Assembly (NCBI GenBank): GCA_015680905.1
Contig: CM027379.1
Span: forward strand, 33,560,501-33,624,500
DNA: 64,000 nucleotides
Origin: Coptis chinensis
Lineage: Eukaryota; Streptophyta; Magnoliopsida; Ranunculales; Ranunculaceae
Reading direction: 5' to 3'
The notes beneath the pieces are model-generated. The model did no database searches, was not told the origin of the DNA, and saw nothing but the letters and a program-made list of their open reading frames with translations. This document shows positions 21,204-33,960 of the stretch, in pieces. Position numbers and translations under genes: made by a program. Numbering within the stretch: position 1 is the stretch's first letter; each line of letters opens with the position of its first letter.

Positions 21204-22867
21204 TGATAAGTACCCAAAACTGTAATACCAAACCCCGTAGAGACATAGCATTTTGGTCAATTATATGTTTTAATCATGAAATAATTATATTTTCATATTT
21301 TTGCAGGTTTTCGCAGTTTACGTGAATATGATGATAAAACATGCATCAAAGTACGGGAATACTGTGCATACTTGAAGTCTTCCCACTCAGCCCCAATGAA
21401 GCCCAACAGAGCCTAACTAGAGCCGAAGATTCCAAAGGGACAAAACTAGTGCAGAATGGGTCCACGTGTAAAGAAGCAGCAAACTTCCGAAGCTCACATC
21501 TTTCAAACCTGGACGCCGATTTCTGCAAGTGAACTGCCAGAACGACCAAGGTGACGAGCTCTACGCAAAGACATAAAGTTATAAAAATACCAAAATTTGG
21601 GCCACCGCTGGACACAGCACATGGACCTACTCTGTGGGCCCACAAGAAATGATGAGTCATCATACATAGACAAGTGGCAAGATACTTGTGTGCCACCTTG
21701 CAAATAAAGAAAAGACAAAACAAGAATTAATACATGATTTGATGTTTGCAAATGAACAAAAGACAAAACAAATTAATACATGAAAAGACAAACTTTGTTA
21801 ATACAAAGTTTGGATGTTTATAAATAGGATAGGACAAAACTTATAAAGGGAAGGCTTCATGTGAGATTAAAAGTGGGTTATATATTTGTTGGGAGGCTAG
21901 AGAAAGGGCTAGTTTTTCATTCTTGCATTTTCCATTCCAGTACTTACATTTCCTATAGTAGTAGTTTCTTTTATTTTCATGCCTTTGTATCAAGTACTGT
22001 AAGTATTCACTTTAATAAAATCCATTTTTCTTCAAGTTAAATTCTTGTTCTTCATTCACTTCTTTTTACTTATTTATTGTATACAACAAGATCAATCAAT
22101 CCATCCAAAGACCATGAGCTAAAATCCTCCCAAGGGGAGGGTTAATGATACTCATGTAAGGATCAAGTTGCCATGTAATGTTCTAGAATCACTACTTAGG
22201 AATTAGGTTTAGATTATACATCCAGTCCCAAAATGATTGAGTCTGACCAAGTTTGGAGTGTTGATGCTCCAGACCAATCTAGCATGAGACCCGATTTACA
22301 CTAGGTCCAGTCTCGTGCGAGTCCCTATGGTGGCTGTCAGCCCTCTAGTTTGTCCAGTTGATGTAAAATCAAACCAGGAGCTGAACTGATATTCTAGAGA
22401 TGGAATGTTAAGTTAACTTATTATGTTAGTGAGATGATCTCAGAGATAAGTGAATCTCACTAGGGATCGTTACTCGACGCCGTTTCAGGTTTATCTATGA
22501 ACTCGAGACGGCTTAGAGCTGTAGTGATATGGTACTCTAACTTTGGAAACTGATTTTGTATGATTATGATTAACCCTTTTCCTGTATCTTTATCCCTATT
22601 TATTTTACGTAGAAATCAATCGTTGTTATTTTATGATACTTGCATTCCAAGTTTTAATTAAGCAAAAAACTAAAATCCTACTCACTAATCCCTTAAGGTT
22701 GTAAAATCCAGTTGTGAACCTTGCCTAATCCTAAGGTATGGACGATCCCTTACTCGACCTATGCTACCAACTCACATAAGTAACGTAACTTGACTAATCG
22801 GACGTTTACGAACTTTGGACTTCAGACTTCGGACTTAAAGGACAAAACCCTGAAATTACCGTTTATC
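21204..22867 (+). repeat. C1 3' LTR (LTR-C family, 1664 bp)
   Basis: It runs from TGATAAGTACCCAAAACTG to ...AATTACCGTTTATCA, with TGATAA/TTATCA at the ends. It matches the minus-strand 1627-bp C2 LTR and the truncated 5' LTR. Directly after it the C2 gag begins in the opposite orientation, so the boundary is sharp. Confidence 0.85.
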
Positions 22868-23657
22868 ATTGATCGTTTGCTTGAACTACGAGGGCATCTA
22901 CTTTTTTAGTCAGGGATTCTATCAGATTTTTTAATTCGAATTCGGGTTTCACCTCAAAAATAGATGTAGCTTTTGTAACAATATCCTTAGATGACTTAGA
23001 AGAATCAGTGTTATCCCAATGTGTACCTCTTGTTGCTTGTTTTTCAAGAAAATTGTATGCTTCAGTAGCTCCTTTGTCCATGAAGCAACCACCGTTCATT
23101 ATATCAAGAGTTTCCTTTTGATGATCAGAAAGTCCATTAAAGAATGAACGAACAAGGACAGCGGTGTTGAGCTGATGATGAGGACATTCTAAAAGAAGAT
23201 AAGTAAATTGACTCCATGATTCCGTAAAGAATTCATGAGGATTTTGACTAAAGAATTAGATTTTCTGAAGCATTTCAGTAATTTTCTTCTGAGAATAAAA
23301 TTGTAGCATGAAAGCTTGCACAAGTTTATTCCATGTTTATATGGATTGTGGCTGTTGTCCTGCTAGCCAAACTGACGCGTTATCAGCTAAAGTGAAAAGA
23401 AACAACCTAAGCAAGACTTGTTCGGTAGAGACGGATGGATGGTGAAATGTTGTGGCTACTTGATGAATCCTACGGAGGTGATTGTACGGTTTCTCATGGT
23501 CTAGGCAATGATAAACAGGTAACAATCCAAAAATGTTAGGCGGGATTCAAAAATCACCGGCAATATCCTCGAGTTTGATGCAGGAAGAAGGTCATTCCTG
23601 TAAGGCAGTATAGAAGTCCGAAAGGGGCTTCTCAGCTGGTGGAGTTTCGTCAGCCAT
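22868..23657 (-). pseudogene. gag: C2 gag (truncated, degenerate)
   Basis: ATG at 23657 on the minus strand (MADETPPAEKP). Retrotrans_gag pieces follow: LPVYHCLDHEKPYNHLRRIH and FLFTLADNASVWLAGQQPQS (23525-23337), and then MNGGCFMDKGATEAYNFLEK (23099) to the truncation at 22868. Shifts near 23560 and 23330 and stops break it. It is homologous to C1 gag at 7112-7910. Confidence 0.8.
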
Positions 23658-24184
23658 AACGAATGAAGTTAATGGCGACAAGAGATCTTGATAATTTTTA
23701 TTAACAGATGAAGAACTATGTTAAGGTGAGAACTTACGCAATTGCTTATCGTATTTTCTCCTACGATATATATGTTCAAATTATTTATTATTACCAGACT
23801 TTAATCTCATGCAAGCATAAAATTAGATCTTATGCACAAAAGGAACTTATTATTACTTGAATTTTATTATTTTCTGAAGCATTAGAAGTGAACAACGTAG
23901 GCCTAAGCTGCTGCTAACGTAGCAGTGAAGCACGTGTGCATAAACCAACAGCCAGGTTACAAGAAAGATATGAGGGAGATTTTCCGTGCAAGCACGGTTC
24001 TAATTAAGTAACTTCAATCTTTCAAGTTTGCTAGACACTGTTGGAATATGTTTAAGATTTATGGGATTTTTTTTTAAGTTATTTAAAATTTATGCATAGG
24101 ATAAAGTTGCAAAATATTAATATTATTATTATTATTATTATTAAAATTTATGCACTGTCCTAATTAATTAATTATTTAATTAAT

Positions 24185-24530
24185 TAAAATTACTAAATAG
24201 GCATATAAAATCTAATCATGCAAAGATAATATACTCAGATGTAGCTAGGGACTATAACATGTGAATATATTCTACTTAGACGTATATAAATACTAATAGG
24301 CAAAGATGTATCATCTATAAATATTTCTATATGAACAGGCAAATACACATCAGTAATACGTATATAGAGGCTAATAGGCAAATATATATTACGTATACGT
24401 ATATTTACGCTAACAGATAAATTGAAACTACTCATACATATCTATATATTACTCATACATATATACTGATAGGCAAAGACGTAACATATATGTAAAAACT
24501 AAACAGGCAACTTATCATATATATACTAAT
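24185..24530 (-). repeat. Degenerate tandem repeat with ATAGGCAAA words
   Basis: The words aataggcaaa, acaggcaaat, ataggcaaat, gataggcaaa and acaggcaac recur about every 60 bases in an AT-rich background in the C2 leader. A (TTA)n run lies just upstream at 24118-24142. Confidence 0.5.
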
Positions 24531-25051
24531 ATACTACTTGTGTTTTGCATAACAAATTGATTTCCTCAATACTCAGTGAGATTGCGAATGTCATATAGAG
24601 AGCAGTTTCACTCCGAAGGGTTTAGAAACAACTTACCCAACTCAGATTTTCCCCTCGTTGGAATGTTCTCCTCTTTCATGACAAAATCAACTTATTAAAC
24701 AAGATAATTTTCTAAAATGATAAATTTGGAAGGGAAAACAGTAGATTTTGATCTCGAAAACGGCTACCACAAAGCATAACTGGTTGGTGACAGCGTGCGC
24801 GCCGTCAAGATCTTTCCGAATTGAGGTCACACTCGTGATTCAGACAACTGTAGCCAAAGTTATGGCCAAAATACCAAAACATACCTTAATTACTATGTAT
24901 AACTCAAAAGTTATATATGCCAACATGCAAATATATTCCATCCATACTTATATATATTCTACCATGGAAAGATTATCACCGACATGTATATATACATTAA
25001 GATGCAATTCATAATCACTCAAACGTATATATATATATATATATATATATA

Positions 25052-25892
25052 CAGTGAGGCTCTTAGGCGGACGTCCGTGTACGGATCTAAATGATATTTG
25101 ATATTTGGAGAGAAAAAAAAAGTTACGTAATTCTGTTCAAAGTTGTAAAAGAATGGGTCCCATGTTTCTAAATATTAAAGACTCTCTCCCAGTCCTAGTA
25201 TTACTCTACCCGTTGTTTAACTCTCTTACCTGATTCTCTCTCCTCATACTTTACTCTCTCCTCTTACTCTCTCAAGACAGCCAAGAAATCAAGAGAAATA
25301 ACTCTCTCCCACCAGCAAACAAATTATTGTTTCAATTTTTACAAAGGTTTCATCTCCCACATCTCTCAAATAGTACAACCCAAATTCAAATTTACAAATA
25401 AAATTAAGTACAAGAAATCAACAAACATGAAAGAGAGAACAAACAACAGATTTACTCATCAAATTGTGTAGCTCTTTGTGATGTAGTTGATGACAATTTA
25501 TGGAAGTTGTTTTAATGGTGATTGTAAGACTATTTATTTGGGTTTTTTTTTCCCCATTCCAAAGATTGTAAGACCAGTGTAATTATATAGTTTTTTTTTT
25601 TTTTTTCCATTTAATCATATTGTAAACATAATGATTTAAGGGTATGCATGGAGAAGCTGCTGAGAAAGAAGTGAATTAGAGAGAAAAGAGGGGAGGGTAT
25701 GAAGAGGAGACATATGCATTTTAATAAATGAGGAGAGAGGAAGAGAGAAAAAACAGGAGAAGAGATGGGTGTGAAAGTTAAATAAAGTGAAAAAGGACTT
25801 GGGCCACCCAATTTAAACTTTCACGTAGAGAAATATTGCTTATTCCTTTTTTTTGTGCGAGATCCGTACACGGACGTCCACCTAAGAGCCTA

Positions 25893-25896
<4 letters not shown>
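25052..25896. mobile_element. hAT-like MITE, 845 bp, in C2 leader
   Basis: The terminal inverted repeats share AGGCTCTTAGG[CT]GGACGTCCGTGTACGGATCT over about 35 bases (25057-25087 and 25861-25891). Ends of the YAG...CTR type suggest hAT. It sits inside an AT microsatellite, so the 8-bp duplication (ATATATAT) cannot be told apart from the repeat. There is no transposase. Interior poly-T and CT-rich tracts are present. Confidence 0.65.

Positions 25897-25960
<64 letters not shown>
25897..25960. repeat. (TA)n microsatellite
   Basis: About 32 uninterrupted TA units lie at the right edge of the hAT-like MITE. A shorter (AT)n run is at 25026-25050 on its left edge. Confidence 0.9.
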
Positions 25961-25963
<3 letters not shown>

Positions 25964-26239
25964 AATATTATTCACATGATTCATACATATTTCTAATATA
26001 ATACGCAAATAATAGTCTATTACCTACGACATAATAACTAGATATATGTGAATCATGCAAAAGTATAATAAAAATTGGAACCTGCAAGCGTCCCACAATT
26101 CTGCCAAAGAAAGGAAACTGTTGTTTCAACTTGTGAACGTCCTGAACTCCAGAAGTTACTGGACTAATTCAAAACAGAGAGCCTGGGCTCAAACTCCTAC
26201 TGGAGTGCTATAGAACAGGTTGTTCTTGCACTGAAATCC

Positions 26240-26340
26240 GGAGTGCAATAGATCCAAATGGCTAGCGCACGTGGCTAATATGATAGCGCACGTGATAGGT
26301 ATGACTCGCGGACGTGACTAATCTGCTCGCGCACGCAATT
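26240..26340 (-). repeat. GC-rich short-repeat array in C2 leader
   Basis: The words GCTAGCGCACGTGGCTAAT, GATAGCGCACGTGATAGG, CTCGCGGACGTGACTAAT and GCTCGCGCACGC follow each other at about 22-base spacing. The position between PBS and gag matches the GC-rich arrays of A1 and B, but the repeat word is different. Confidence 0.65.
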
Positions 26341-26602
26341 CAACAAATCCACAGTTGGCTAAAATTTTCCCAAAGGTCTTAGAATTTGGTATAGATGTTG
26401 TTCCAGGTCTGTGTGTATGGTTCCTGTAAGCGAGACAAAACAACAGTACGGGATCAATAGCAAAACGGAAAGAAATAAAAACGAATGCACTCAAAAACAT
26501 AAAATGAAAAGGATGGAGGGTTAGGAGTGGGGGGCCGGGGGGGGGGGGGTTCCCCTTAGAGATAATTCCAGCTTGTAACATAGTATCCTTGTGTCTTTAG
26601 GA

Positions 26603-26616
26603 TGGCAGCGGCGCTA
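26603..26616 (-). other. C2 primer-binding site (tRNA-Asp type)
   Basis: On the minus strand TAGCGCCGCTGCCA follows the LTR end after two bases. It differs from the tRNA-Asp complement at the first G and at one inner base. Confidence 0.7.
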
Positions 26617-26618
26617 TT

Positions 26619-28245
26619 TGATGGTAGCACTTTGCGGTGTAAAGAATTGAAGTTTCTTATCCGTTGCGGTGCTAACTCAAATTCCTTACTCACTCTTCTT
26701 CGATTTTCTAGTTAGAGTAGGGATTCGTTCCAACCTAAAGTCTAGGATAAATTACCAAGCTTTAGTTGCTCTTAGGGAAACTAATGAGTAAGGCTTTTAT
26801 GCTAAGTATTGATTTAATTTACTTCCTACAAACACTTACAATGCAAGACACGAAAACGGATCTATTAAGATTTTTAACAAGATACTTAAAGAGAGAGAGA
26901 AAGGGTAGAGGATTATGCTACTCATGCAAGGTCTAACTATATTTTCCTAGAATCAGATTACTATCATCTCTAATCTGTTTTGGGTTCATTATCAAACCCC
27001 AAACGGATTGAGAATTGATCCCTAGCGAGATGAACTTATCTCTAAGTCCATCTTACTAGCATGAGGAGTTGAACTGATATTTCATCTCTGAAATACCATC
27101 TCAACTCTTGGACTCATGAAACAGACTCCTGTCAAATAGAGGAATATGAGGTCAAAGGTGACTCATGAGCGCAACTATCCCTGGCGTGAATTGGGTGGCA
27201 CACGCGAGTCATTCTCAACTTCCAGGCCTCAAGTTTGGCCGGACACTACCATTTTGGGGTAGGGTGTTACATGGGTCCTAAGTTCTAAGCAGTTAATCCT
27301 ATTTCTAAAAAAACATATAAAGATCCTCACATGAGCATCATTAACCCTCCACCTTGGAGGGTTTTAGCTCATGATCCTTAGACTAATGAAATTCTAAAAT
27401 TATATATATCTTGAGAGAGGGGAAGAAGAATAAGAAGAATAAGAGTGATAAAGTATCTTTACCTAAAGGAATTGAAGTTTTATTCAAGAACTAGTGTAAT
27501 GTTTCCACCATTAAAATGTTACAAGAAAGCTCTAAACACTTAGAAAATAAAAGCATGAAAAGTAAATGAATGAAAAGTGAGTGTGTTCAAAAATGAGAGA
27601 ATGAATGTAATATCAAAATGTGGCTAAGGACTTAACTCCCAAATCAGCCCACACTTAAGCTTTCTCTCCTTTCCTCCCAAGTGAAATCACCTCCCACATT
27701 TATTATGTTTATTACAAACCTATCTTCAAAACCAAATCATGCCAAAATTACACTATTTTGGATAACCATGCATTTAACCACATGCAAGGTGTCCATTTGT
27801 GCCAATAATTTGGTACTTTTGTCTTGACATGCTCTATGATTGATGACTCATCTCTTCTTGTAGGCCTGGAAGGTGGGTTCATGTGCTATGCCCATTGGTG
27901 GGCCTGAACGTTAATTTCTGCAAATTCTGGCCTGAGGTAGAGCTAGTCATACTGATCATCTGGACAGCTTACTTGCCGAAACTGAAGTCTAGGTTCAAGA
28001 GATATGAGCTCCGAAAGTTGACACTTTTCTTCCTCGTCTTTATTGAGCTTCACACGGCTGATTTGGAAAACTTTAGATATATATATCGTTTTCATGCTTT
28101 AACGCAGGTTTAACCATATTTTCATGTCTACTGCGAAAACCTGCTAAAGTACGAAAATATAATTATTTCATGATTATTAAACACATAATTAATTAAATCG
28201 CTATGTCTCTATGGGGTTTAATATTACAGTTTTGGGTGTTTATCA
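26619..28245 (-). repeat. C2 5' LTR (LTR-C family, 1627 bp)
   Basis: On the minus strand it runs from TGATAAACACCCAAAACTG at 28245 to ...GTGCTACCATCA at 26619, directly before the PBS. It is homologous to 21204-22867. Confidence 0.82.
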
Positions 28246-30633
28246 TTTTGTATTAAAAAGTCTTGTTTCCTTTTCTATGATGAATAAAAAGTTTAGAGTC
28301 TCATTATATCAATAGAGTAAGGTCTTGTTCTTTGAACTTAGACTAATATATGTACAATAGTTTCTGCATCTTTTCATGAATAGCATGCATCAGTATTTGT
28401 TTGTATATAGTAGTGAGTTTCCGAGACCAAGGTTAGAACAATTAAGTTCTATATCCTATGAGACTCTAGCCAAAAGCCTCATCTGAATGATTATTGAGTG
28501 ATGACACAAAGGATATCCGGATAGAAAGACCACACGTCCACTTGCTTGATCACCACACCATATCCTAGGAGAGAATTTAGGCCCTTTTTGGATCGATATA
28601 GCCAAATAAACGTTAAAAACCCAAAAAGATAGTTTTAATTTTCCTCTAGTTACCCCTTTTGAGCCTTCACCATTTTCTAAAAGCTGTTTTATTCTTCACC
28701 ATAAATTCCTGACCCGTTACAACACACAATAAAAAGCTTACCTAGCTGAAGAGTTGAGAATTGGATGGATATCAGAAAAAGAAAAGAGAAGACCTTGTAC
28801 AAAAACAGATCAGTTAGTTGCTTCAAAAAGAAAATAAAGAAAAGAAAAGAAAGACCCATCAAAAACCAAAACTCCAAAAAAATCAAGGGAGTCAAAAATC
28901 GAATCTCCCAAAAGTTCAAAATCAAATGGAGGCGATATCAAAAACAAAAACAAAAAGAAAGAAAAGCAAACAGAAAGAAAAGCAAAGTTAGAACTCCCAA
29001 AATTTAAAATCATATGTAGTCACAAAGCCAAAGGGCTAAAAGAATGAATCACAATTTTGAAAAAAAAGAACAAAACGAGGTTCTTCTCTAGTTACAAGTA
29101 TCTTGAAGACCCAATTTATCAACTTATCAGATTTTTGTTTTCCATTCCTTTTTCTTTCTAAACCATCACCCTATCCCCGTAACTCCTAATAAGAAACTTC
29201 TAGCTCAATTAGGAATAGGATGGTGTGATAGTAAGTCACAAGCGTGATCAATCGACCCCGATTTCTTTGGACGTCATTTGAGTATGTGAGGAAAATAAGT
29301 GTCCGCTGCACTTGAGAGAACGAAACTTGAGTGAATCTATCAGAGAGTTGTGATTGCAACACACCCCTGTGAGAACCCACCTTCAGGACGCTATGCAAAA
29401 GTCTCGGAAACGACTCTGCTTTTGCATTTCATTGCTCAGGTTTTGCACATTTATCTTTAGGTGATTAAATTACTGTACATATGTTATTCTAAGTTCAAAG
29501 AAGCTTGTCTTTATTCCCCGCTAAGGAGATGTATAAACTTCTGAGAATAAATAAGGAAACAAGACCCTTTGTACTAAATAGAAGAAGTTTGTGAGTACCT
29601 TCACTGTAAAACTCTCACGAGGCTTAAAACTCGTCCACTAGGGAAGTCCTAGTGGTTTAAGACCTTATTGCATATGGTCAATGGAATCGCACTCCGCAAA
29701 ACGATATTAATATAACTAATAATAAATCACTCATTTGTGATCTTAGTTTTTTTTCTCATCCTTGCTTGAGGACAAACAAGATGCTATTTGGAGGTGGTGA
29801 TCAGTTCCCAAATGTGCATTTTATTAACCTTACATTACTACATTATAGCTCTTCTTATGCTTAATGAAAAGACAGCTCATAGCTTTTATTGCCTTTTTCA
29901 GGTTACAGAGAAATTCAATCCACTTATCATAAAAGCTGCATCTTAGCACCAAAAGGAGACTTAATCATGCTTATTATAAAGACCAGAAGCTGCTATATGA
30001 AAAAGTGCTGAAAAAGTCAAAGTCAAAGGTCCCCCATAACTCAAAAGACTAGAGATAGAGGTCCTTAGCATAAAATATGGCATTTTCTAAAACCTATCTT
30101 GGTCAAGAAGAAAAACATAAAGTAAAAGCAAGTGTGAGGTGTCATGAACTTATAGGAGAGGGGTAGTTTTGTAAATGGTGTCATATATAAGCCAAAGAGA
30201 TGTAGAGAATTAGGTATCCATTGTATTTAGGGTCAAAACCAATTGGTTTGTAGGAATAGAATACACCTAGACTTAATATAGTGTCATGTAGGATTTATTT
30301 TTCTAGTCTTTTTTCATTCATGTCATTTATTTTATTGTTCTTCATTTCAATATATACTGTTATTTGCTTTTGTTATTCAATCAATCAATCTTTTTTCTAG
30401 TTGTTATTTCTTTCAATCAATCATTTTCTTTCATTGCTTTCAAGTTTATGTTATTTCAATCATCAAAACAACTTAAGCTTTCAATGTTCTTCATAAACTA
30501 GTAACCAATACAAGTCCTAAACTAAATATCCTACCTTCATTTCTTCAAACTCCCAATCATTCAAACTATAAACAATCTATGGTGAACCTCACTTCCACTC
30601 TTTTGAAGACTACCACTAATACTAAAACTTCAT
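28246..30633 (+). mobile_element. D1: 3' end of an Athila-like element with LTR-D
   Basis: The tail at 28246-29784 is the family 3' untranslated region, followed by a polypurine tract (TTTGGAGGTGG) and an LTR starting TGATCAGTTCCCAAATGTGC at 29798. The LTR is cut at about 30633, where a second 3' tail begins. C2 has inserted into the D1 tail at 28245. No coding sequence of D1 remains in the window. Confidence 0.72.
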
Positions 30634-31610
30634 CAATGCAATCACACTCTGTGAAATGAGATTAGTATAATAAATAATAAATCACTCATTTGTGATCTTA
30701 GTTTTTTCTCTCATCCTTGCTTGAAGACAAACAAAATGCTATTTCGGGGTGGTGATCAGCTCCCAAATGTACGTTTTATTATCCTTATATTACTACATTC
30801 CAGCCTTTTTTACGCATAATGAAAAGACAACTCATAGCTTTTATTGCATTTTTCAAGTTACAGAGTATTTTAGACCACTTATCATAAAAAATGCATCTTA
30901 GCACCAAAAAGAGTCTTATTAACGCTTATTATGAAGACTCAAAGCTGCTATGAAAAATAGCTGAAAAAGTAAAAGTCAATAGTCAAAGGTCAATGACTAA
31001 ACTGAAAGTCACATCCTTAACTCAGAAGACTAGAGATGGATGACCTTGATACAAAAGACGACTTGCTCAAAACCTAGCTTGATCAAGAAGTTATGAAAAA
31101 ACAAAAGAAAAAGCAAAAATGAAAAGCATAAAACAACATGGTGAGGTGTCTTGATTGTATAGGGAGAGGGCAAATCAATCTTTTGTAAAAGTAGGGATAT
31201 AAGAACCTAAAAGTAGGATGAGAGAATATATCTAGACTTATTCTACTGTCATGTAGGAGTATAGTAGGATTTATTTTCAAGTCATTTACATTCAAGTTTT
31301 GTTTTTACTTTTTGTTTTTCAATTCAATCTTTTCTTTTCATGTTATGTTTCAATATTAGCTTCAATCCAAGTTTATTCTTTTCAAGTTTATGTTTCCATC
31401 TTCACTCAAAAAAATTCTTTTCATTATATCAATCAAGTTATTTAATTTAAGTTGTTCATTCAATACAAGTTGAGTCATTAAAAATAAGTCCTAAAGCTAA
31501 GAATAATACTACATTTTCTCCTTCACAACTCTCACCAATCCATCTTCCAAACAATCTATGGTGAACCTATTCAATACTCTTTTGAAACCTAACTTACCAT
31601 TAGTTACATT
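30634..31610 (+). mobile_element. D2: second, tandem LTR-D 3' end
   Basis: About 119 bases of the family pre-LTR tail (GCAATCACACTCTGTGAAAT, CTTGCTTGAAGACAAACAAA, TTTCGGGGTGG) precede another LTR beginning TGATCAGCTCCCAAATGTAC at 30753. It resembles the D1 LTR for about 850 bases. The right end is not sharply defined. The two copies in the same orientation probably arose by unequal or illegitimate recombination. Confidence 0.65.
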
Positions 31611-32564
31611 TCACCAGGCGAGTTCCGTGTCAACTCGATGAGTTTTCAAACATTGTAAATGAAAGTGTGATTACATGACAGAGACAATCTCACAAAATAC
31701 AAAAGTGTGATTACTATTTATTAAAACTACACTAAACCAATATCTAACAACTATGATAAGCTGAACACACAATAGTTACGATCAATATGCGACAAGTTAT
31801 TACAATCCAACACACTATTATAACAATTATCCTATATTTTAACAAAATTATTTAAAAAATACTAGTTTCAAGTAGCTCACAAGCTACTTGACTTCGAGCT
31901 CGAGCTTCAAAATGTGCTCAGATTTGATTTGTATTATTAAATGAGGGAGCTCGATCTGGCCTGATGACTAGCCCTAACCACAATTTCGGGCTTCACCACC
32001 CATAAGTATTGTTCATTGTCATTCTGTTAAAGATAAATAAAGATAAAGTTTTCCGATTTTTTGCCATCACGAGCACCTTTGTTTGCTAGTTCGAGCATCT
32101 AGATCTTTCATCTTGGGGCACTTGCCCAAGAATGAGAATGATGTGTGGTTGTTCAAACCAACAACTTTCATATCACCAAAGATAGCAAGAAAATATATAC
32201 TACTAATGGGGCCAAAAATATCACCTACATATCAGAAATATTAGTGATATATATCGGAATTTGGGATACCAGATATGGAAATATTTGATATATCAGCACC
32301 GGATATTGAACCCTTTTTCAATGGGATATATATTGTATTTTCTGATATATATCTTTATATCGGTGATATAGTTGAGATATTCGATATATATCATTTGACT
32401 CGTTTGAATTTTTGACCATTTTTTTTTTATTATTAATATATGATATTTCCAATATATATCATTTTATATCAGCAATATTTATGATATTTCTTTTATATAT
32501 ATCAGTGCTACAAAGATTTGAGCCCTCTAAAATATCCGTATTCAAATAAAGGTTTTAAATCATT
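31611..32564. other. AT-rich intergenic stretch
   Basis: No gene is seen. At 32200-32510 the words GATATATATC and GATATTT recur, giving a strongly AT-rich, low-complexity stretch. Confidence 0.5.
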
Positions 32565-33960
32565 TTATTTTTTGGGTTAATTGGCCAAAATCCCCCCTTT
32601 TATAACATACATTTGTGTTTACCTCCCAAATTTTGAATCATCACAAAAGACCCCCCCACTCCATCCCTGCCCCATCCAGAAATCATCCGTATTTGTTCTA
32701 TTGCCTAAAGTACCCCAATCTATGTCAGCAAACTTTCAAAGCTAAGCCATAAGAATAAGTTGCCCGTACCAAATCATGTCTGAAGATCATAACCCAGCCG
32801 TCTCCTTCCTCTTCAGAATATTCCAGCTTATCCCACTCGTCTTGAGACATCCTCATCATCAATTGATCAACGAAGACTTAGCTGTCTCCAGTCCACACTT
32901 CCTTCAATCCCTCTTTTCTCTTTCTGGTTTCCCTATCATCTAGAAACTTAAGGATTTTATGCCCATGCTGGCTCCCACATCAACAACCCACTGTTTTCCA
33001 AAATCCGAAGTTGTTCCACATCCAGCATGAAATCAATGAAATGGATTGGGTGAACAAAATATTTAAACACACAAATAGTGTGTATTTAGTCTTCAATTCA
33101 CGTCCATGTGGGTCGTGTAGGGCGTTCGCCGAGCCCATTGTAGCCCAATTAGTGCAACACATGTTGCAAGGAAACACTGAGTTTTGAATTTCACGAACAG
33201 TTACTGACTTCCTACCAATATATTTACTTGTACAGTACTAGGTATCGAGTATTGACACGCTTGATTGGGCCGAAAGCAAACAGAAAACTTTGTAGAAAAA
33301 TTGGTTCAGCTTCTGTCCATGAATCCATGATATCCTTTCGACAGAATTTAAGATGATTTTCCTCAAGGCCAAATGACCACTAGACTTTTTTTTTCGATAA
33401 ATGACCACTAGACTTGAAGCTGTCATTTAAGGTTACTATGATGATTGATAAATGAGAGTATGAGACTATGCGTTATGCACTGTGTACAGATTGTTTTTCC
33501 GCAAATATATTAGGGATCTTTAAAGCCTCATTTAAGGTTACTATGATGAGGATGTCTCAGGACGAGTAGGTTAAGCCGGAATATTCCGGAGAGGAAGGAG
33601 ACGGCTGGGTATGATCTTCATACATGATTTGGTACGCAACTTATTCTTATTGCTTAGAGCATCTCTAGGTGGTGGTAGCATACTCTTCAAATTTGAAGAA
33701 TGCTACCACAGAATTTGCTATCAAATTTCGACCAATTCTAGGTGGTCGCAAATTCGTGGTCGCAAAATTCATTGGGGACCCACCTGCGCGACATTAATCT
33801 TGGCCAAGATATCAACTTGTCGTATGACAGCGGTGATGTATGGGCGCCGCGCCCGATAATAATGTCGCGTGCCATGTTTTATTTAATGTCGCGCGACAGT
33901 CGGACTTTTGTCATTTTACAAAATTTTTTTCAACTCAGTCACTCTAGTTAGTAGGAAAAA

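Larger units (their letters stand above)
5147..22867 (+). mobile_element. Athila-like Ty3/gypsy element C1
   Basis: The order is 5' LTR (truncated), short leader, gag, protease, RT, RNase H, integrase, small Cys-rich ORF, a first 3' ORF, a promoter-like block with a short membrane ORF, two more 3' ORFs, a long 3' untranslated region, polypurine tract and 3' LTR. The LTR lacks about 20 bases at its left end, and its right part plus the PBS is deleted. Gag and RNase H carry stops and shifts, while RT and the second 3' ORF are open. The 3' LTR abuts the C2 gag, so C1 inserted into C2. The two LTRs differ at many sites, which suggests an old insertion. Confidence 0.88.
22868..28245 (-). mobile_element. 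Athila-like element C2, 5' part on the minus strand
   Basis: 5' LTR (26619-28245), PBS (26603-26616), a long leader (23658-26602) carrying a hAT-like MITE, and the first 260 codons of gag (23657-22868), cut by C1. The C2 gag stops at the words NDQ, and the corresponding C1 gag continues NDQKLKQ, so C1 landed inside the gag of a close relative. Most of the body of C2 is missing. The LTR-C fragment at 4296-5146 may be its 3' LTR. Confidence 0.78.

Noticed and set aside
25778..26008. Frame with a long (IY)n repeat
   Set aside because: It is the translation of the (TA)n microsatellite beside the hAT-like MITE.
28765..29007. Lys-rich frame and its hydrophobic reverse frame
   Set aside because: It reflects the A-rich tract of the 3' untranslated region shared with C1 and B, not a gene.
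32980..33177. Cys-rich 65-codon reverse frame inside the Mutator-like element
   Set aside because: No recognised motif, no plausible start context and no neighbour support. Possible captured fragment only, listed as cargo to check.
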